The notes below the pieces were generated by a model that saw only the letters and a list, made by a program, of their open reading frames with translations, was not told the DNA's origin and ran no database searches. Below, in pieces: positions 12,000 to 22,684 of a stretch of 64,000 nucleotides of DNA (its first letter is position 1; every line of letters begins with the position of its first letter). The DNA lies in assembly GCA_023055425.1 (NCBI GenBank), contig JALGPY010000001.1, forward strand, positions 114,619,057 through 114,683,056, in the 5' to 3' direction. The translations under genes and the position numbers were made by a program. The stretch is from Linanthus parryae (taxonomy: Eukaryota; Streptophyta; Magnoliopsida; Ericales; Polemoniaceae).

Positions 12000-13427
12000 T
12001 GTAGGCTTTTGATTCATGGATTGCACAACGGAAGCATAAACAAACATAAAACCATGCAAAACCCTCTAAGGATCACAAGTCAAGAGACATAACGATGGTA
12101 AGGGTTAGAAATCATAAACACACCTTTGGGTTCTCCTTGATGACTTCAAACGCGAATTATGTCACGTTCTCTATAGTTGATCCACGCCTAGAGTTGATCC
12201 CAGAATCTCCTAAGTCCTTGGTGCTAGCCTGGAAGAGGAAGAGGAAGAAGAATCACGCAAAACGAGACCCAAAAGGAGGGTCTCGGCCTCCTTTGGCCGA
12301 CGGGGACGGGGCGGCGGCAAGGGGGCGGTCGGGCCTCCTTGTTGCTTGCTCTCTCTCATTTCTTCTCTCCCACTCTTGTTATGTTCACTGATGAGCATAA
12401 GTTATGTAGGAGGGAAGGAAGGAAGGTCCTTTATATAGTCCAACAACTCCTTGTTAACTACCTAAAGGACTTATTCTAGTCCTACTAGAATTCAATTTAG
12501 TCCCTTCCTTGCAAATTAGTCCCTACTAAGTTTGCAAGGGTTTGCAAAGTGATCCTTCTAATTAATTAGTCCAATTAATTAATTCCCAAATCTAGTTCAA
12601 CTCTATGTAGCGTGTGACCCCATAGGTTCTATCTAGTTGGTAGCAACTATTTGCTAATATAGAGCGGTCTCTAGCAAAACATCCATTCTAGCCAACTAAT
12701 AGAATAGTCATCTTGACAGCCTTTGTACAAGTAATTGTCTCATCCCTTTGTATCTATATCCGGATTGGACACGAGACATACAAGTCACACTCGTATATGC
12801 AATCCATAGCTTCTCGATCTATGGGAATAGCCTTATTCGTGCAAATAACATAAATATCCCATATTGATTTATTTGAGTCTGGCCAGACATTCTATAAGCA
12901 CTATCCCTCGAGTGGCCTAGGATATTTGCTCCCGTTATGTGGGAGGGACAAATCCTATCTACGTCCACTACGATCTCTAAGCTTGCTTCTTATTGTATCC
13001 AGTACACGCCTTTATAACTACCCAGTTACGGTGTAGCGTTTAACGCTACCAAGATCACAATAATCCACAACTAGAATATCTAGTGACTTCAAGTCTAAGG
13101 ATGACAATACCATTGCACCGCGAGAAGCGCTTGTGACTCATCATAACGTGTATGTAGCCTTCTCGAAGATGGGTCAATCCAGTGCAACATTCCCTAATGC
13201 ACACCTATGTGTTGGATCGTGATATCTCTATATCAATCCAACCCCATACTAGTCTATAGATGATTGTCCCATTAATCATTATATTTGACTAGGGATATTT
13301 AAGATAAACAACACAATTGTAAATCTAAGGACTTCATTATATTAAATATCCAATAAATAATAAATGAATTTCTAGCCAAAAATAATTCATACTAAACTAG
13401 ATTGCCTCTAGGGCATCTATTCCAACA
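12000..13427 (-). repeat. 5' LTR of the copia element
   Basis: Partner of 4937-6365, with the same ends and almost the same sequence and length. It should carry the element's promoter. Confidence 0.95.
12430..12437 (-). promoter_or_regulatory. TATA box in the copia 5' LTR
   Basis: Minus strand TATATAAA, followed by an AAGGACCTTCC stretch, sits mid-LTR at the expected U3/R border. The other young LTR has the same octamer at 5367-5374; the old LTR at 1217-2669 has lost it. Confidence 0.55.
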
Positions 13428-13432
13428 CAAGT

Positions 13433-13517
13433 GCGGCGTACGCAAACTGTCGTTGGTCAGATGGAGCGCGCCCAGCCAGATTTCCAAGAGATTGTACAGA
13501 GGATCCTTTTGGGATGA
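13433..13517 (+). pseudogene. PMD pseudogene, 3' end beyond the copia insertion
   Basis: Dropping the copia element and one copy of its target duplication (CAAGT), the PMD frame continues from ...AMKKSLEEQ into VRRTQTVVGQMERAQPDF and stops at TGA 13515-13517. This continuity across an 8.5-kb gap is strong evidence that the element landed in an existing reading frame. The segment looks like the end of a charged helical tail. Confidence 0.65.
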
Positions 13518-14199
13518 TCTCAACGTACACCTGTATCAGACAAGAACAAGGACAAGAAGAAGCACAGAGAGTGAGTAAGGCTGTAGGGGAAAGAGTAACC
13601 CCTAGCTAAATGTCTGAGAGAGAGAGAGAGAGACAGTATGATGATTAGCCAAAGATCCGAGAGTTGTAATGGAAGGCTAACGTTCCTATATATAGGGTAT
13701 AAGGGTGCCGTTACGAGGGGTTGATGCATCCGCAAGTGACGTCTAGATATCCTCCTCGTAACGGCACGTTCGCACGTATATATAGGGCACGTCACATGAT
13801 CGTCCGTATATGTAGGTACCGTTCAAACGGTCGACCGTACATATAGGAAACGTTACATGATCATTAAATCTCCCAGACTGTTAACAAGGGTCGCACGCGA
13901 GTATAGCCATGGGCTCGCGCCCGACGAGCCTTACTCCAACCTCCAAGCCCCTTGAACCCTACAACTCCCGCACGGTTAGTATCGAGGGCGACCCTGTCTC
14001 ACATCCGCCCATATGGATAAGTGCGAATATAATGAAAATGATAGATTGATACCAGAGTACCATTGAACCTCCTGGATGGCTGCCACATGGATGGTGATTG
14101 ATCTGTCTCGAATGCACTATCTGCAGGTGAATAATAAAATTTTAAGTATATCGGACAGTTTCTGCAGTCTTACAGCAGTTTTCAGAAAATAAAGAGGGA
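13518..14199. other. Non-coding stretch after the PMD pseudogene
   Basis: No gene recognised. It holds a (GA)n run near 13616-13632, a 13-bp inverted repeat (separate entry) and two copies of a ~28-base motif ending ACATGATC (13774-13802 and 13834-13862), each with a TATATAGG-like core. It could be a decayed promoter or part of the element that carried the PMD gene. Confidence 0.4.
13706..13766. repeat. Perfect 13-bp inverted repeat with 35-base loop
   Basis: TGCCGTTACGAGG at 13706-13718 is the exact reverse complement of 13754-13766. It could form a hairpin or be the ends of a very small insertion. No flanking target duplication stands out. Confidence 0.7.
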
Positions 14200-14640
14200 A
14201 ATCCTTTTCCAAAATCTATATTTTCCGAGAAATATGCTTATAATCACTTTTTCACTCACCCTCCAATAGTGCATGGTCGCCGCATATTCATAGAAATGAA
14301 AATGTTAATAAATATTTTCAACAGTTGTTAAAAGGAGGATGGCATGGTTTAAGAAGAGCATTTACAGAGTTACCTAGTTGTTGAAAAACTTTAGCAACTT
14401 GTTTTGTTAGGCGTGACACACAAGAGATTTATGACGGTTGTACTAATATCTTCAATAAGATACTTAGTTTTCGTTTTCTAAATAAAGAAAGATAATACCT
14501 AGTTGTAGGAAATATGCCAGCATGTTGTGTTAGGCGCAACGTTTCAAGATCTCTAGTTGTTCGTCTTCTGAGTTATCATATGTCTCCACTTCCTTCTGAA
14601 TCTCAACAAGTTACCGGTTATGGGATAATACTATCAGGCC
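14200..14640 (+). repeat. Repeat X, copy 1
   Basis: It matches 39496-40035 in opposite orientation, including the CACTTTTTCACTCNCCCTCCAA stretch and two blocks around TTAGGCGNNACNNNNCAAGA. It lies 5' of the MULE remnant here, but on the 3' side of the MULE remnant in the other copy. No coding content recognised. Confidence 0.6.
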
Positions 14641-14699
14641 TCCACTTCAACGTTAAAACAAATCTCAGTTCTATTTATTTTCACGCCTGAAAGTTATTG

Positions 14700-16190
14700 T
14701 TTCTCTCTCTACACTCCCCCAAAATCTCAATTTTTTTAGTTTCAAAAAAAAATAAAGCTTCGTTCGTGGAAGACTTCTAAGCCGTTGGAAACAAGAGTAA
14801 GTTTAACAATCATAATTTTCTTTCGTTGTATATTTTCATTTCAAATGTTGTATTTTCATGATTATGTTTCTCGCAAGTTTTTTTTAGAAAATTGGGGTTT
14901 ACTAAGAGGAGATTGCAATAAGGGAGTTCTAGACAACTCGTGCAAGTCTCTACTGCAATTCCCTCTGTGTAAACCCCATTTGGAGCTTGGGGCATGCAGG
15001 ATGGGCATGCAGGAACACTCATAGAGTTATGTCACATGCACCCAATATTGAAGAAGCTTCCACTTTAATATATTACATATGAATATGAGGTTTTGTATCT
15101 ATTTGAGACATATGAAGCCAAGGATATTGTTCACATGTTTGAGAAGGATGACAATGATGAATTAGTGGCACGGGGAGGACATTATCTATAAAAGATGGTT
15201 CCTCGCACGGGAATTTCAAAGGTGCATACTGTACTTTTTAATGATAGTCAGGGACATGAAGGACCAAGCTTGGAGGCCGTCTTGAATTAGACCTTGGTTA
15301 TGGTGGGGACCGACACATTTTAGGATGCAGCGTTGAATGAATGTTTAACAATGAAGTACAGTGGCTGTGGAGGGCATGGACTTAGCGACATGGATGAAGG
15401 ATTTCTAGTTGATTCTGAGCAGCTTGGGTCAAGAAGCAATAGATATGGGGATCCTATTCACGACATTTGAAGCTTTCCAAAGGATACTGATTTGCACAAA
15501 GACATGTATGAAGACCCGCATGAAGCCTCAAGTGGAGATGACTTACCTGATAAACATATACCGGATAACAGTGTACCGGGGGACAATGTACTGGAGAACA
15601 CTGGTCATTGGGCTATAGGTTTACAGCATCACCCCACGCTTTCGCTGGCCGTCGGGGTAATTCCCAGTAACAGTAGGAATGACGGTTCTACGTTAAATAT
15701 TAGGGACATATTTTAATCACCCGACGAGATCAAGGGTATCCTATGGGGTCCTGGAACTCAACAAGGTTTGCAATGGGGTCGTGGGAAGACAGATTGATCA
15801 AGGGTGACTCTCAAATGTCACTATCCTTTTTGTGGTTGGTAAATAGAGGCTTACAAAAAGAACAGAGATTTTTCACGATTAAGAAATATAAAAACATCCA
15901 CACATGTTCCTTGTCCACCACCAATTTCAAACATGCAAATGTGACAGTTAAGGACATTGCATATGAAATGCTTGATCGATATCAAAATGGGAAGTCGCGC
16001 CCTATTGTTCACGATTTTCGAAGCTTACGTGGAACTCGTCTACAAAACCAAGATCACTTATTGGAACTGCTAACAATGTAGGATGAGGGTGCTACATATA
16101 TTCATGGCACCCGAGTAGAACAATACCACTAACTCTCTGCATTCTTTTACATGCTGAAGACTCGTAACCCAGGCTTGATAACTCCAAATC
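14700..16190 (+). pseudogene. MULE (Mutator-like) transposase N-terminal remnant, copy 1
   Basis: It matches the minus-strand remnant at 41555-43110. Recognisable parts are an acidic segment YEVLYLFETYEAKDIVHMFE near 15080-15145, and a MuDR-type zinc-binding N-terminal domain near 15800-16080 (IKKYKNIHTCS, then a region with YEMLDRYQNGKSRP). Stops and frameshifts separate the parts, and the catalytic DDE domain is absent. The family assignment rests on the HTC motif and its spacing; no terminal inverted repeats were found. Confidence 0.6.
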
Positions 16191-16199
16191 GATAACGGG

Positions 16200-16629
16200 G
16201 TCAAATTCCAAATAAAAATTCACAACGTATTAATCACATGATGGTCTTTGAAGAGGTTTTTTCTTCATCCGTAGAGTTAGCACGTGATGAATTTCCCTAA
16301 TAAATTTAATCCCCGTTATCAATTTGGGTTTAAGTGTCCCAAGTATATATAGTGCAGGGGTTTCAGTGAAAAATTGATAATGCATGGGATTATGTGTCTC
16401 ACATATGTATAAAACTCTTGGATCCCCGAATTTGGAGTATCCTATTCACACAATTTGAGTAGATGCAAGATCGATTGCCGGGGGTTGTGGTGGAAAATTG
16501 AAATTGCATGGGAGATTTGTGTCCCAGAATACTCTTTGCACATAGGTTTAGTGTCCATTACCCAAAATCAAACGAAGTTGAATGTGAAGAAACGGAAGTT
16601 GTATTTGGTTGCAAGTTAGTGAGTGTTGT
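16200..16629. other. Non-coding stretch with a duplicated ~110-base motif
   Basis: Two related segments (near 16350-16410 and 16480-16530) share GGGGTT...GAAAATTGANATTGCATGGGA...GTGTCNCA. No gene or clear transposon end seen. Confidence 0.35.
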
Positions 16630-16960
16630 AAAACACTGTTGTGGTGTTCTTTGATCAACTTGCAAAAAAAAGTGTTTCGTCATTATTTGCATGTCGTGAT
16701 ACGTATTCAATCAATCTCTCCCTTTCTAATTTTCTTTTTTTACATGTCCTATACGGAGCGGGTATAAGTAGTGACCTCCGACTATCAATATTCTTCATTC
16801 CTTCCCTCTCACTCTCACTCTCACTCTCAGGTTCTCTCACTGAAATTGCAAACGAGCCAAACAACAACCGCGTCTCCTTTCCTATCGACGAGTACAAAGA
16901 GTGCCATCACAACAATGGCAACCCTAAAAGTGGTTGACAGGTTGTACATGGTGCTTTACA
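16630..16960 (+). pseudogene. Truncated MIF-like gene fragment 1
   Basis: Promoter, CT-rich leader and first ~30 codons match the full MIF-like genes at 30904, 36312 and 44228. The start codon is lost (GAAATTGCA where others have GAAATGGCA). Coding similarity (NNNRVSFPIDEYKECHHNNGNP) ends just after the codons for VVD, before the second Cys of the zinc finger. A different ~100-base tail follows, also present after fragment 2. Confidence 0.6.
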
Positions 16961-17039
16961 CCACTCACATTTTGACATTTATAATAGTTGCAACAAAAAA
17001 TTGTCATTTCTGCATGTCTAGTTTGTCATTTCTTCAATG

Positions 17040-17667
17040 TGTTTGATACTAAACCCTAGATGGAGAGGCTATCAATAGTTCCCTCCGAGTATGATGCAGG
17101 AGAAGATGAACCAACGAGGCCGAGCTGTCAGACACGACTAATCTGGCACTCCACTATCACGACATGGAAGACAAGCGCAAGAGAAGTGCAAAATGGTCAC
17201 TTTTGGTCACGCCACGCTGTTTTGGGCGTAACTTGAGCTACATGGATCAGAATGCCTATTGTAATATGTTTTCGGAAAGCTCTCGGCGAGACGGAAACAA
17301 AGAGTGGGGGTGCAACTTTGTCACACAATTTTTCAGCCCCAAAAAGTGACGTTTGACCAGTCAAAGGAGACTTCGAAGATAATTTTTGCTATTTTTGGCA
17401 ATTTTCCAATTTTCGTATTTTGACTTCTTTATTTAGCCCGTTTTGGGTCAAACTATCATTCATGCGTTATTTTCAACAAGGCTAGTAGTTTTGGGCCAGT
17501 TTTGTAATTTTGCTATTTTTGGCGAAATTAAGTTTCAGCTATTATACATGGCTTGTGGGTAACATTCAAACTCAATTTTTGATTATTGAAGAATACAGAT
17601 TCTAGAGAGCTCCGTGCCCTAGTTTTTACCCTTTGTCTTGTTGATTCCGCTGTGATTCCCCGCTCGG
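17040..17667. other. MIF promoter scrap, then unrecognised sequence
   Basis: 17040-17095 repeats the AAACCCTAGATGGAGAGGCT promoter portion of the MIF family, then diverges. The remaining ~560 bases have no recognised gene or repeat partner in the window. Confidence 0.4.
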
Positions 17668-17797
17668 TGTTTAACCCGGCGTCAGAGTATCAATCTTCTT
17701 CACTCCATCAATAACTAGTTCACTCTCACTCTCATTCTCAGGTTCTCCACTGATATGGCAGGTGATCCCAACAATAACGGCGTCTCCTTTCTTAATG
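17668..17797 (+). pseudogene. Truncated MIF-like gene fragment 2 (leader and first codons)
   Basis: It holds the family leader (CACTCTCACTCTCATTCTCAGG), an ATG at 17755 and codons for MAGDPNNNGVSF. It then runs directly into an inverted MIF promoter (minus strand) near 17797, giving a head-to-head junction. Confidence 0.55.
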
Positions 17798-18180
17798 GAG
17801 TAAAGAATATTGATACTCGGAGGGCACTATTTATAGCCTCTCCCTCTAGGTTTAGTAGGAAAGGAAATGAGAGAGATGATATCAAACGCATTGAAGAATT
17901 GACAAACAAGACATGCAGATGACAATTTTTGTTGTTGCTATGATTATGAATGTCAAAATGCGAGTGGTTTAAAGCACCACGTACAAACGTCAACCACCTC
18001 GGGGTTGCCATTGTTGTGATGGCACTCTTTGTATTCGTAGATAAGAAAGGAGACGACGTTGTTCTTGGGTTTGGCTGCCAGTTAAGTGGAGAACCTGAGA
18101 GTGAGAGGGAGAGTGAACTAGTTATCGATGGAGTGAAGAAGATTGATATTTGGAGGTCACTATTTATACCCGCTTCGTAA
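17797..18180 (-). pseudogene. Truncated MIF-like gene fragment 3, inverted
   Basis: Reading the minus strand from 18180: TATAAATA promoter, CT-rich leader, a start codon mutated to CTG, codons including NNVVSFLIYEYKECHHNNGN, a break after VVD, the same ~100-base tail as fragment 1, then a second promoter (TATAAATAG near 17850) ending at the head-to-head junction. This shows that truncated units were once in tandem (gene piece, tail, next promoter). Confidence 0.6.
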
Positions 18181-18369
18181 AAAAGGGAAATGAGAAAGAG
18201 AGAGATTGAATCAACACGTAGGAAGACACACAATTAATTACAAAACACTTTGTTTTTGCTTTCGTCGCAATTGATCCAAGAACAGCATGTTCAACACAAT
18301 TCATAAACCGGCAATAAAATATTAAGTTAAATTAAATAAAAAGCTACAACATTTCTTTAAGGTGTTTGA

Positions 18370-18605
18370 TATCATCTCTCTCATTTCCTTTCCTACTAAA
18401 CCCTAGGCGGAGAGGCTATAAATAGTGCCCTCCGAGTATCAATATTCTTCACTCCATCAATAACTAGTTCACTCTCACTCTCAGGTTCTCCACTAAAATG
18501 GCAGCGGATCCCAACCATAACGGCGTCTCCTTTTTTATCGACGATTACAAAGAGTGTCATCACAAATATGGAAACCCTGAGGTGGTTGACGTAAACTTTC
18601 GCAAA
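18370..18605 (+). pseudogene. Truncated MIF-like gene fragment 4
   Basis: An AAACCCTAGG promoter box, TATAAATAG near 18417, leader and ATG at 18498. Codons run MAADPNHNGVSFFIDDYKEC and stop matching after VVDV, joining repeat E. It has the best preserved start of the four fragments, but the zinc finger is cut in half. Confidence 0.65.
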
Positions 18606-18609
18606 ATGA

Positions 18610-19442
18610 GAGGGAGTTGGGGTTGGCTGACAAGAATCCAACGAGCGAGCCAATCTGGTTTACTGAAGCATCCAACCAAACTGAGGACGTAGGCAGATCA
18701 TGTGATCATGAATACCACAACCCTCACCATATTCCATGACAGGAGAGTTGTTAGGGTTCGGGATCGTGATAGAAGGGTTCGTCAACTTATTGTGCCTGTC
18801 TTCCAGAGCAAAATGGAGTGGAAGAAATTAAAGCAGGGTAACGGCCGAAATGCAGCAACAACATTGTGCGGGTGGGTGGGTGTGGATGTGGGTGGAAGTT
18901 GATACTGATGGTAATGAGGTGTTGAAGGAATAAGGTGGGTGAGAGATCGAGATAAAGATAGGTTGAGAAATTGAGGCTAATAAGGTACTTCCTCTGTTTC
19001 TTCTCTTTCAGCTTACTTCACTTTTTGATAGTATTTATTGGGTCACTTTAACCTAGTGATTTGATAAGTAAAACGATACACGAATTTGGTAATATTTGCA
19101 TGATCTTGTAGAGTAAATTTTGCTCTACAATATTGTGAAAATATTGTCAAAAGGTCACATCGTTTTGCTATCCAAATTACCAAGACTAAGTGACTCACTT
19201 GCGGGTTAAAGAGTCGACCGGAGTCCGGAGTTAAAACAGATGAAACGGGGTGAGTAATAGTGTGTGTGTGGGGGGGGGGAGGATACTTCTATACCAACAA
19301 ACGTTCACTAGATAATGTAAAAAGAAAAGGGCAGATTGAAACAATAGTAAAATAAATAAAGAAATCCACATTGGATCAGGTGTGTGAGGGTGGCCCACTA
19401 GATGAATTTGGCAAAAGATCGGATGCCGGCCACCATTGGGTT
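18610..19442 (+). repeat. Repeat E, copy 1
   Basis: Near-colinear with 53550-54345, from GGGGTTGGCTGACAAGAATC to a segment before CATTGGGTT. Both copies contain the same Stowaway-like MITE at the same place, so the MITE predates the duplication. No convincing protein; function unknown. Confidence 0.7.
18988..19254. mobile_element. Stowaway-like MITE, family B, copy 1
   Basis: Flanked by TA on both sides (18986-18987, 19255-19256). Ends CTTCCTCTGTTTC and, inverted, CTCACCCCGTTTC resemble the Stowaway CTCCCTCCGTTTC terminus. About 267 bp, non-coding. Paralogue at 53902-54144. Confidence 0.6.
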
Positions 19443-19559
19443 GTTGAAAGCAATAAACAAATAGCCCATGTTTATATCCAGGTTCTAAAACCCTTGAAAC
19501 GTAAGCAACTTTGTCGGCTTGGACATAAATAAAAAGACACATGTTTGTTTAGGATAAAA

Positions 19560-21518
19560 CTAGCATTTAACCCGTGCGATGCATGGTGAAATTTCAAATC
19601 CGAAAGAAAATATTATTTCTATAATGATTACATGATTCATATCAAAGATTATTTAAAATTATGTTGTAATATTAATTTTTATACATGTGGGTTGTGTACA
19701 ATGACGGAATGGGTACATGCCAAAATGCATGTTTCTAATCAGCGAAAGTCAGTGATTTAATCTATTTTCAAATCTTCTTAAATCCATTTAGTGACTTCAT
19801 CTTACCATAAAATTTTCAATGACTCCAGTTTCGAGCCACTGACTTGGATATTTCTAATTCGGGAAATCAATCCATCTCAACCTTTTTTATTCTCTTATTC
19901 AATTAAATTATTTTTACACCTTTAATAATTTCTTTCAAATTTTAGTCCATTTTAATTTGAAGTTGTAAACAGAACCATCAAAAATTGCAATTTTTTAATC
20001 ATTGGTAAAATTGGAAGGAATAATCAATTTAATCTTACAATTTCTTTTATTGACTTAATAAGTTTTTATCATTCATTTGTTTTCTAATTTAACATTGAAA
20101 TTTTGTTCCTCATCTTGATCACATTAAATTTGTTTCCCATCTTGGAGACTTTAATCCCCTTCAAATTGTTAATGAGTTTAAATATCAATCCACCGATCAA
20201 TTTTCTAGCTCATTCATTTCTCGTTCTTGACATTTCATCCATTTAAATTAGATATTAATCTTAACAAAAAAAAATTATATCGACCCCGATTATTTTTCAG
20301 CTCATTCGTTATCCCTTGTTGACCATTGTATCCACTAAAATTGAGAATTAATATTAATTTCAACACTGGCCTTTTTTGAGAAATAATTTCAATACACCCT
20401 CCACTACCACACCTGCATAATGATCCAATCAATATTGTAAATTACCCAAAAACAAATCCCCGCGAACATCAGGAATTCATGGCCGTACGAATTAAATCGG
20501 AAAATTTAGAAAAAATAAAAAAGCGAAAAACTAAACTAATCTGACCTTGTGTTTGTACTCCTCTAGCTGGAATTATGACTTGCTCTACGGCAACGACCCT
20601 TTGTTCAGTATCGAAACTCACGTGTATATAAATAAGGGTAATACATGATGGAACATTTAAAACTATTTTATGAAGTTCCAATTGTACCTTACGGGACGGT
20701 GCGTCAAGGATTCAACAGTGACTCTTGCGCGTATGTGAATTCCTTCGCCCACTGTCCTTAGTACTACACAAACATATAAATGAAGTTGACGAAGATTTGA
20801 CATGAAAAGTTGCAGAAAATATTAGGGGAAAAAAATCACAGACAACTAAAAAGTATGATCAAATCAAAAAAACATTCACCAACTTCAGCGATGAGGATGC
20901 CCATTTTTCTAGTGTAGAATCAACTCATCATGAAGAAAACTCACCGGATCCGCGAGCTAGCTTAGAACGGTCTTTCCGTTATTGCATTTGTCCATCGCTA
21001 CTGGAGAGGATTAGAAAATGAGATTTAATGGAGAGAAACGAATTGATGATATGGAAGGAACGCACACTGGAGGGATACTCTTTGAAATGTTGGACGAATT
21101 TTATTAATGAAAAGTTTACTACAAATGACGCAAATACATATAGTATGAATGAGCTGCTCAAAAAATATAGTATGAATTGGAACTAAAAATGGTAGGAATT
21201 GGACGCAAATCAGTCATTTTTTATTGATAGAACCAAAATGGTGGGTTGGGTACAATTACGAAATAGGTACAAAGCCATTGATTTGGATATTTTCAATTCA
21301 GAAAAATTCAATTCACCTCAACCTTCTTTTAAAAATTTAATTCGGCTCTATTTTAAAATTTCAACTTTGTCAGTTTTTAAATTTTTAACTTTGACACCAT
21401 TTTTTAATTTTAACTTTAATTTCTAAATTTCAATGTCATATTAAATTTAATAATATTTCAAATGCAGTGACACGTGGCAATCTCTTCGAGAAACTCATTC
21501 TCAAATAGTATATATAGA
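19560..21518 (-). mobile_element. Non-autonomous Helitron H1
   Basis: Minus strand 5' end TCTATATATACTATTTGAGA at 21518; 3' end CTAG at 19560-19563, preceded by a GC-rich hairpin (CCGTGC...GCATGG, one wobble pair). The neighbouring bases are A on the left (19559) and T on the right (21519), the A|T target of Helitrons, with no duplication. About 1.96 kb. No Rep/helicase coding. Two internal segments (near 19690 and 21250) are diverged copies of each other. Confidence 0.65.
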
Positions 21519-21941
21519 TACATTTTCAGCTCCGTGTAGTTTGATCTTCCATTTTAGAACATGACACTTCCACCTCTTCAGTAGGCTGCACTTCAAATAA
21601 ACAGCACCTGAATGCGAAGTTATTAGCCTGGGGAAAGGTCTAGCACTGAAAGTTGTTTTGTTAGATATTTGCACACGTCATAAATGTATTATACCTTTGA
21701 GCATAGTAATTAAACATGGACCAGGTCGTTATACGAGTTCACATTTTCAGATGACTCGGTCAAACTCAACGAGTTTGTGATAGACCCGGTGACTAGTCCG
21801 AGTCGACTATGTTGATCAGGTTTTATTTTTACATGCTGTAAGCACTAATAAAAAATTGAAATGCATGTGTTAACATTTTTTTTTTTGAACATTTTTAAAT
21901 TTCATTCATAGTACATGTATTAAAATTTCAAAATAACAGAT
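21519..21941. other. Unrecognised non-coding stretch
   Basis: No gene seen. It ends with a T-run and the sequence that became the target of the retroposed insert at 21959. Confidence 0.3.
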
Positions 21942-21958
21942 GAAATTACTATTTGAGT

Positions 21959-22667
21959 CTCTACCATTTACCTATTCTCTCTGTAATCTCTCCCACCAAA
22001 GAAGAAACTTGCAGTTTTGTGGTTCCCGTTAATCGTAGGGGCTCGCCTCCGGCGAGTCCCTTGTTCTTCATCTTGTTTTGTCTCTTATTCTTCATCTTGT
22101 TTTCTCAAATTGTTGTTGTTTTATTATTTATGTTTGTTCAATTTCTTTCGCGTAAGAGCGGTTTTCTTTCGCCATAGGGCGGCCAACTACCGCGTAGGAG
22201 CGGTTCTCTTCCGCCAAAGGGCGGCCAACTACCGCGTAGGAGTGATTCCCTTCCGTCAAAGGGCGGCAAACTACCGCCTAAGTGCGGTTATTTTCTACAA
22301 AAATGTGGTAACCTACCGCAAAAGTGTGGCGTTATGTGTTACTTGGTCTTGCAGATTTGCAACGAATTTCTTGTGGAGGCCGAATTATGCTATCGTGAAA
22401 AGCGCATCATTAGTTTCCCCCCACTCGTTACGATCGGCGTTGGAGATGAAAAGACTCTTCCATACTCAATCGGTGGCGAAGTTGGATTATACAAGTATTT
22501 GGAAGCCGTTTGAAGCGATAGTTAGAATTTTCTTCTTAGAAATTAACAGATTATGTTGTCAAGATTTCTATGTAATATGTATGAACTATTATGCCGTGTT
22601 CGGTTCAACCGTTGTAATTGTGCTTGTTTATGATGAATGAGAAAGGTTGAAGGCATTTCAAAAAAAA
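21959..22667 (+). mobile_element. Retroposed insert with 17-bp target duplication and A-tail
   Basis: The insert is bounded by a perfect 17-bp direct repeat GAAATTACTATTTGAGT (21942-21958 and 22668-22684) and ends in an eight-A run (22660-22667). These are marks of LINE-type target-primed reverse transcription of a polyadenylated RNA. No tRNA-like A and B boxes at the 5' end, so it looks like an mRNA or lncRNA retrocopy rather than a standard SINE. It holds a 207-codon frame (22017-22640), most of it from a 42-bp tandem repeat (next entry); protein status is doubtful. Source gene unknown. Confidence 0.7.
22150..22317 (+). repeat. 42-bp tandem repeat, four copies
   Basis: Units start at 22150, 22192, 22234 and 22276, with a partial fifth. 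In the open frame each encodes 14 residues around FRQRAANYRVG. Copies 1-3 share GGGCGGCNAACTACCG; copy 4 is more diverged. The 42-bp period keeps the frame. Confidence 0.85.
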
Positions 22668-22684
22668 GAAATTACTATTTGAGT

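Larger units (their letters stand above)
4937..13427 (-). mobile_element. Full-length Ty1/copia LTR retrotransposon, defective
   Basis: The element has two LTRs of about 1.43 kb that are almost identical by eye, a tRNA-Met-type primer binding site, a polypurine tract, and gag, protease, integrase, RT and RNase H regions in the Ty1/copia order (integrase before RT). Target duplication CAAGT is at 4932-4936 and 13428-13432. Similar LTRs imply recent insertion, yet the coding region has a frameshift near 9685, a stop at 8698-8700, a frameshift near 8488 and another near 7950. It was probably mobilised in trans, or copied from an already damaged master. It interrupts the PMD pseudogene. Two older relatives are in the window: the left-edge element, and a different copia lineage near 46 and 53 kb. 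Confidence 0.95.

Noticed and set aside
22150..22317. Regular 42-bp repeats, considered as a CRISPR array
   Set aside because: Repeats are contiguous without unique spacers, in a plant genome, inside a retroposed insert.
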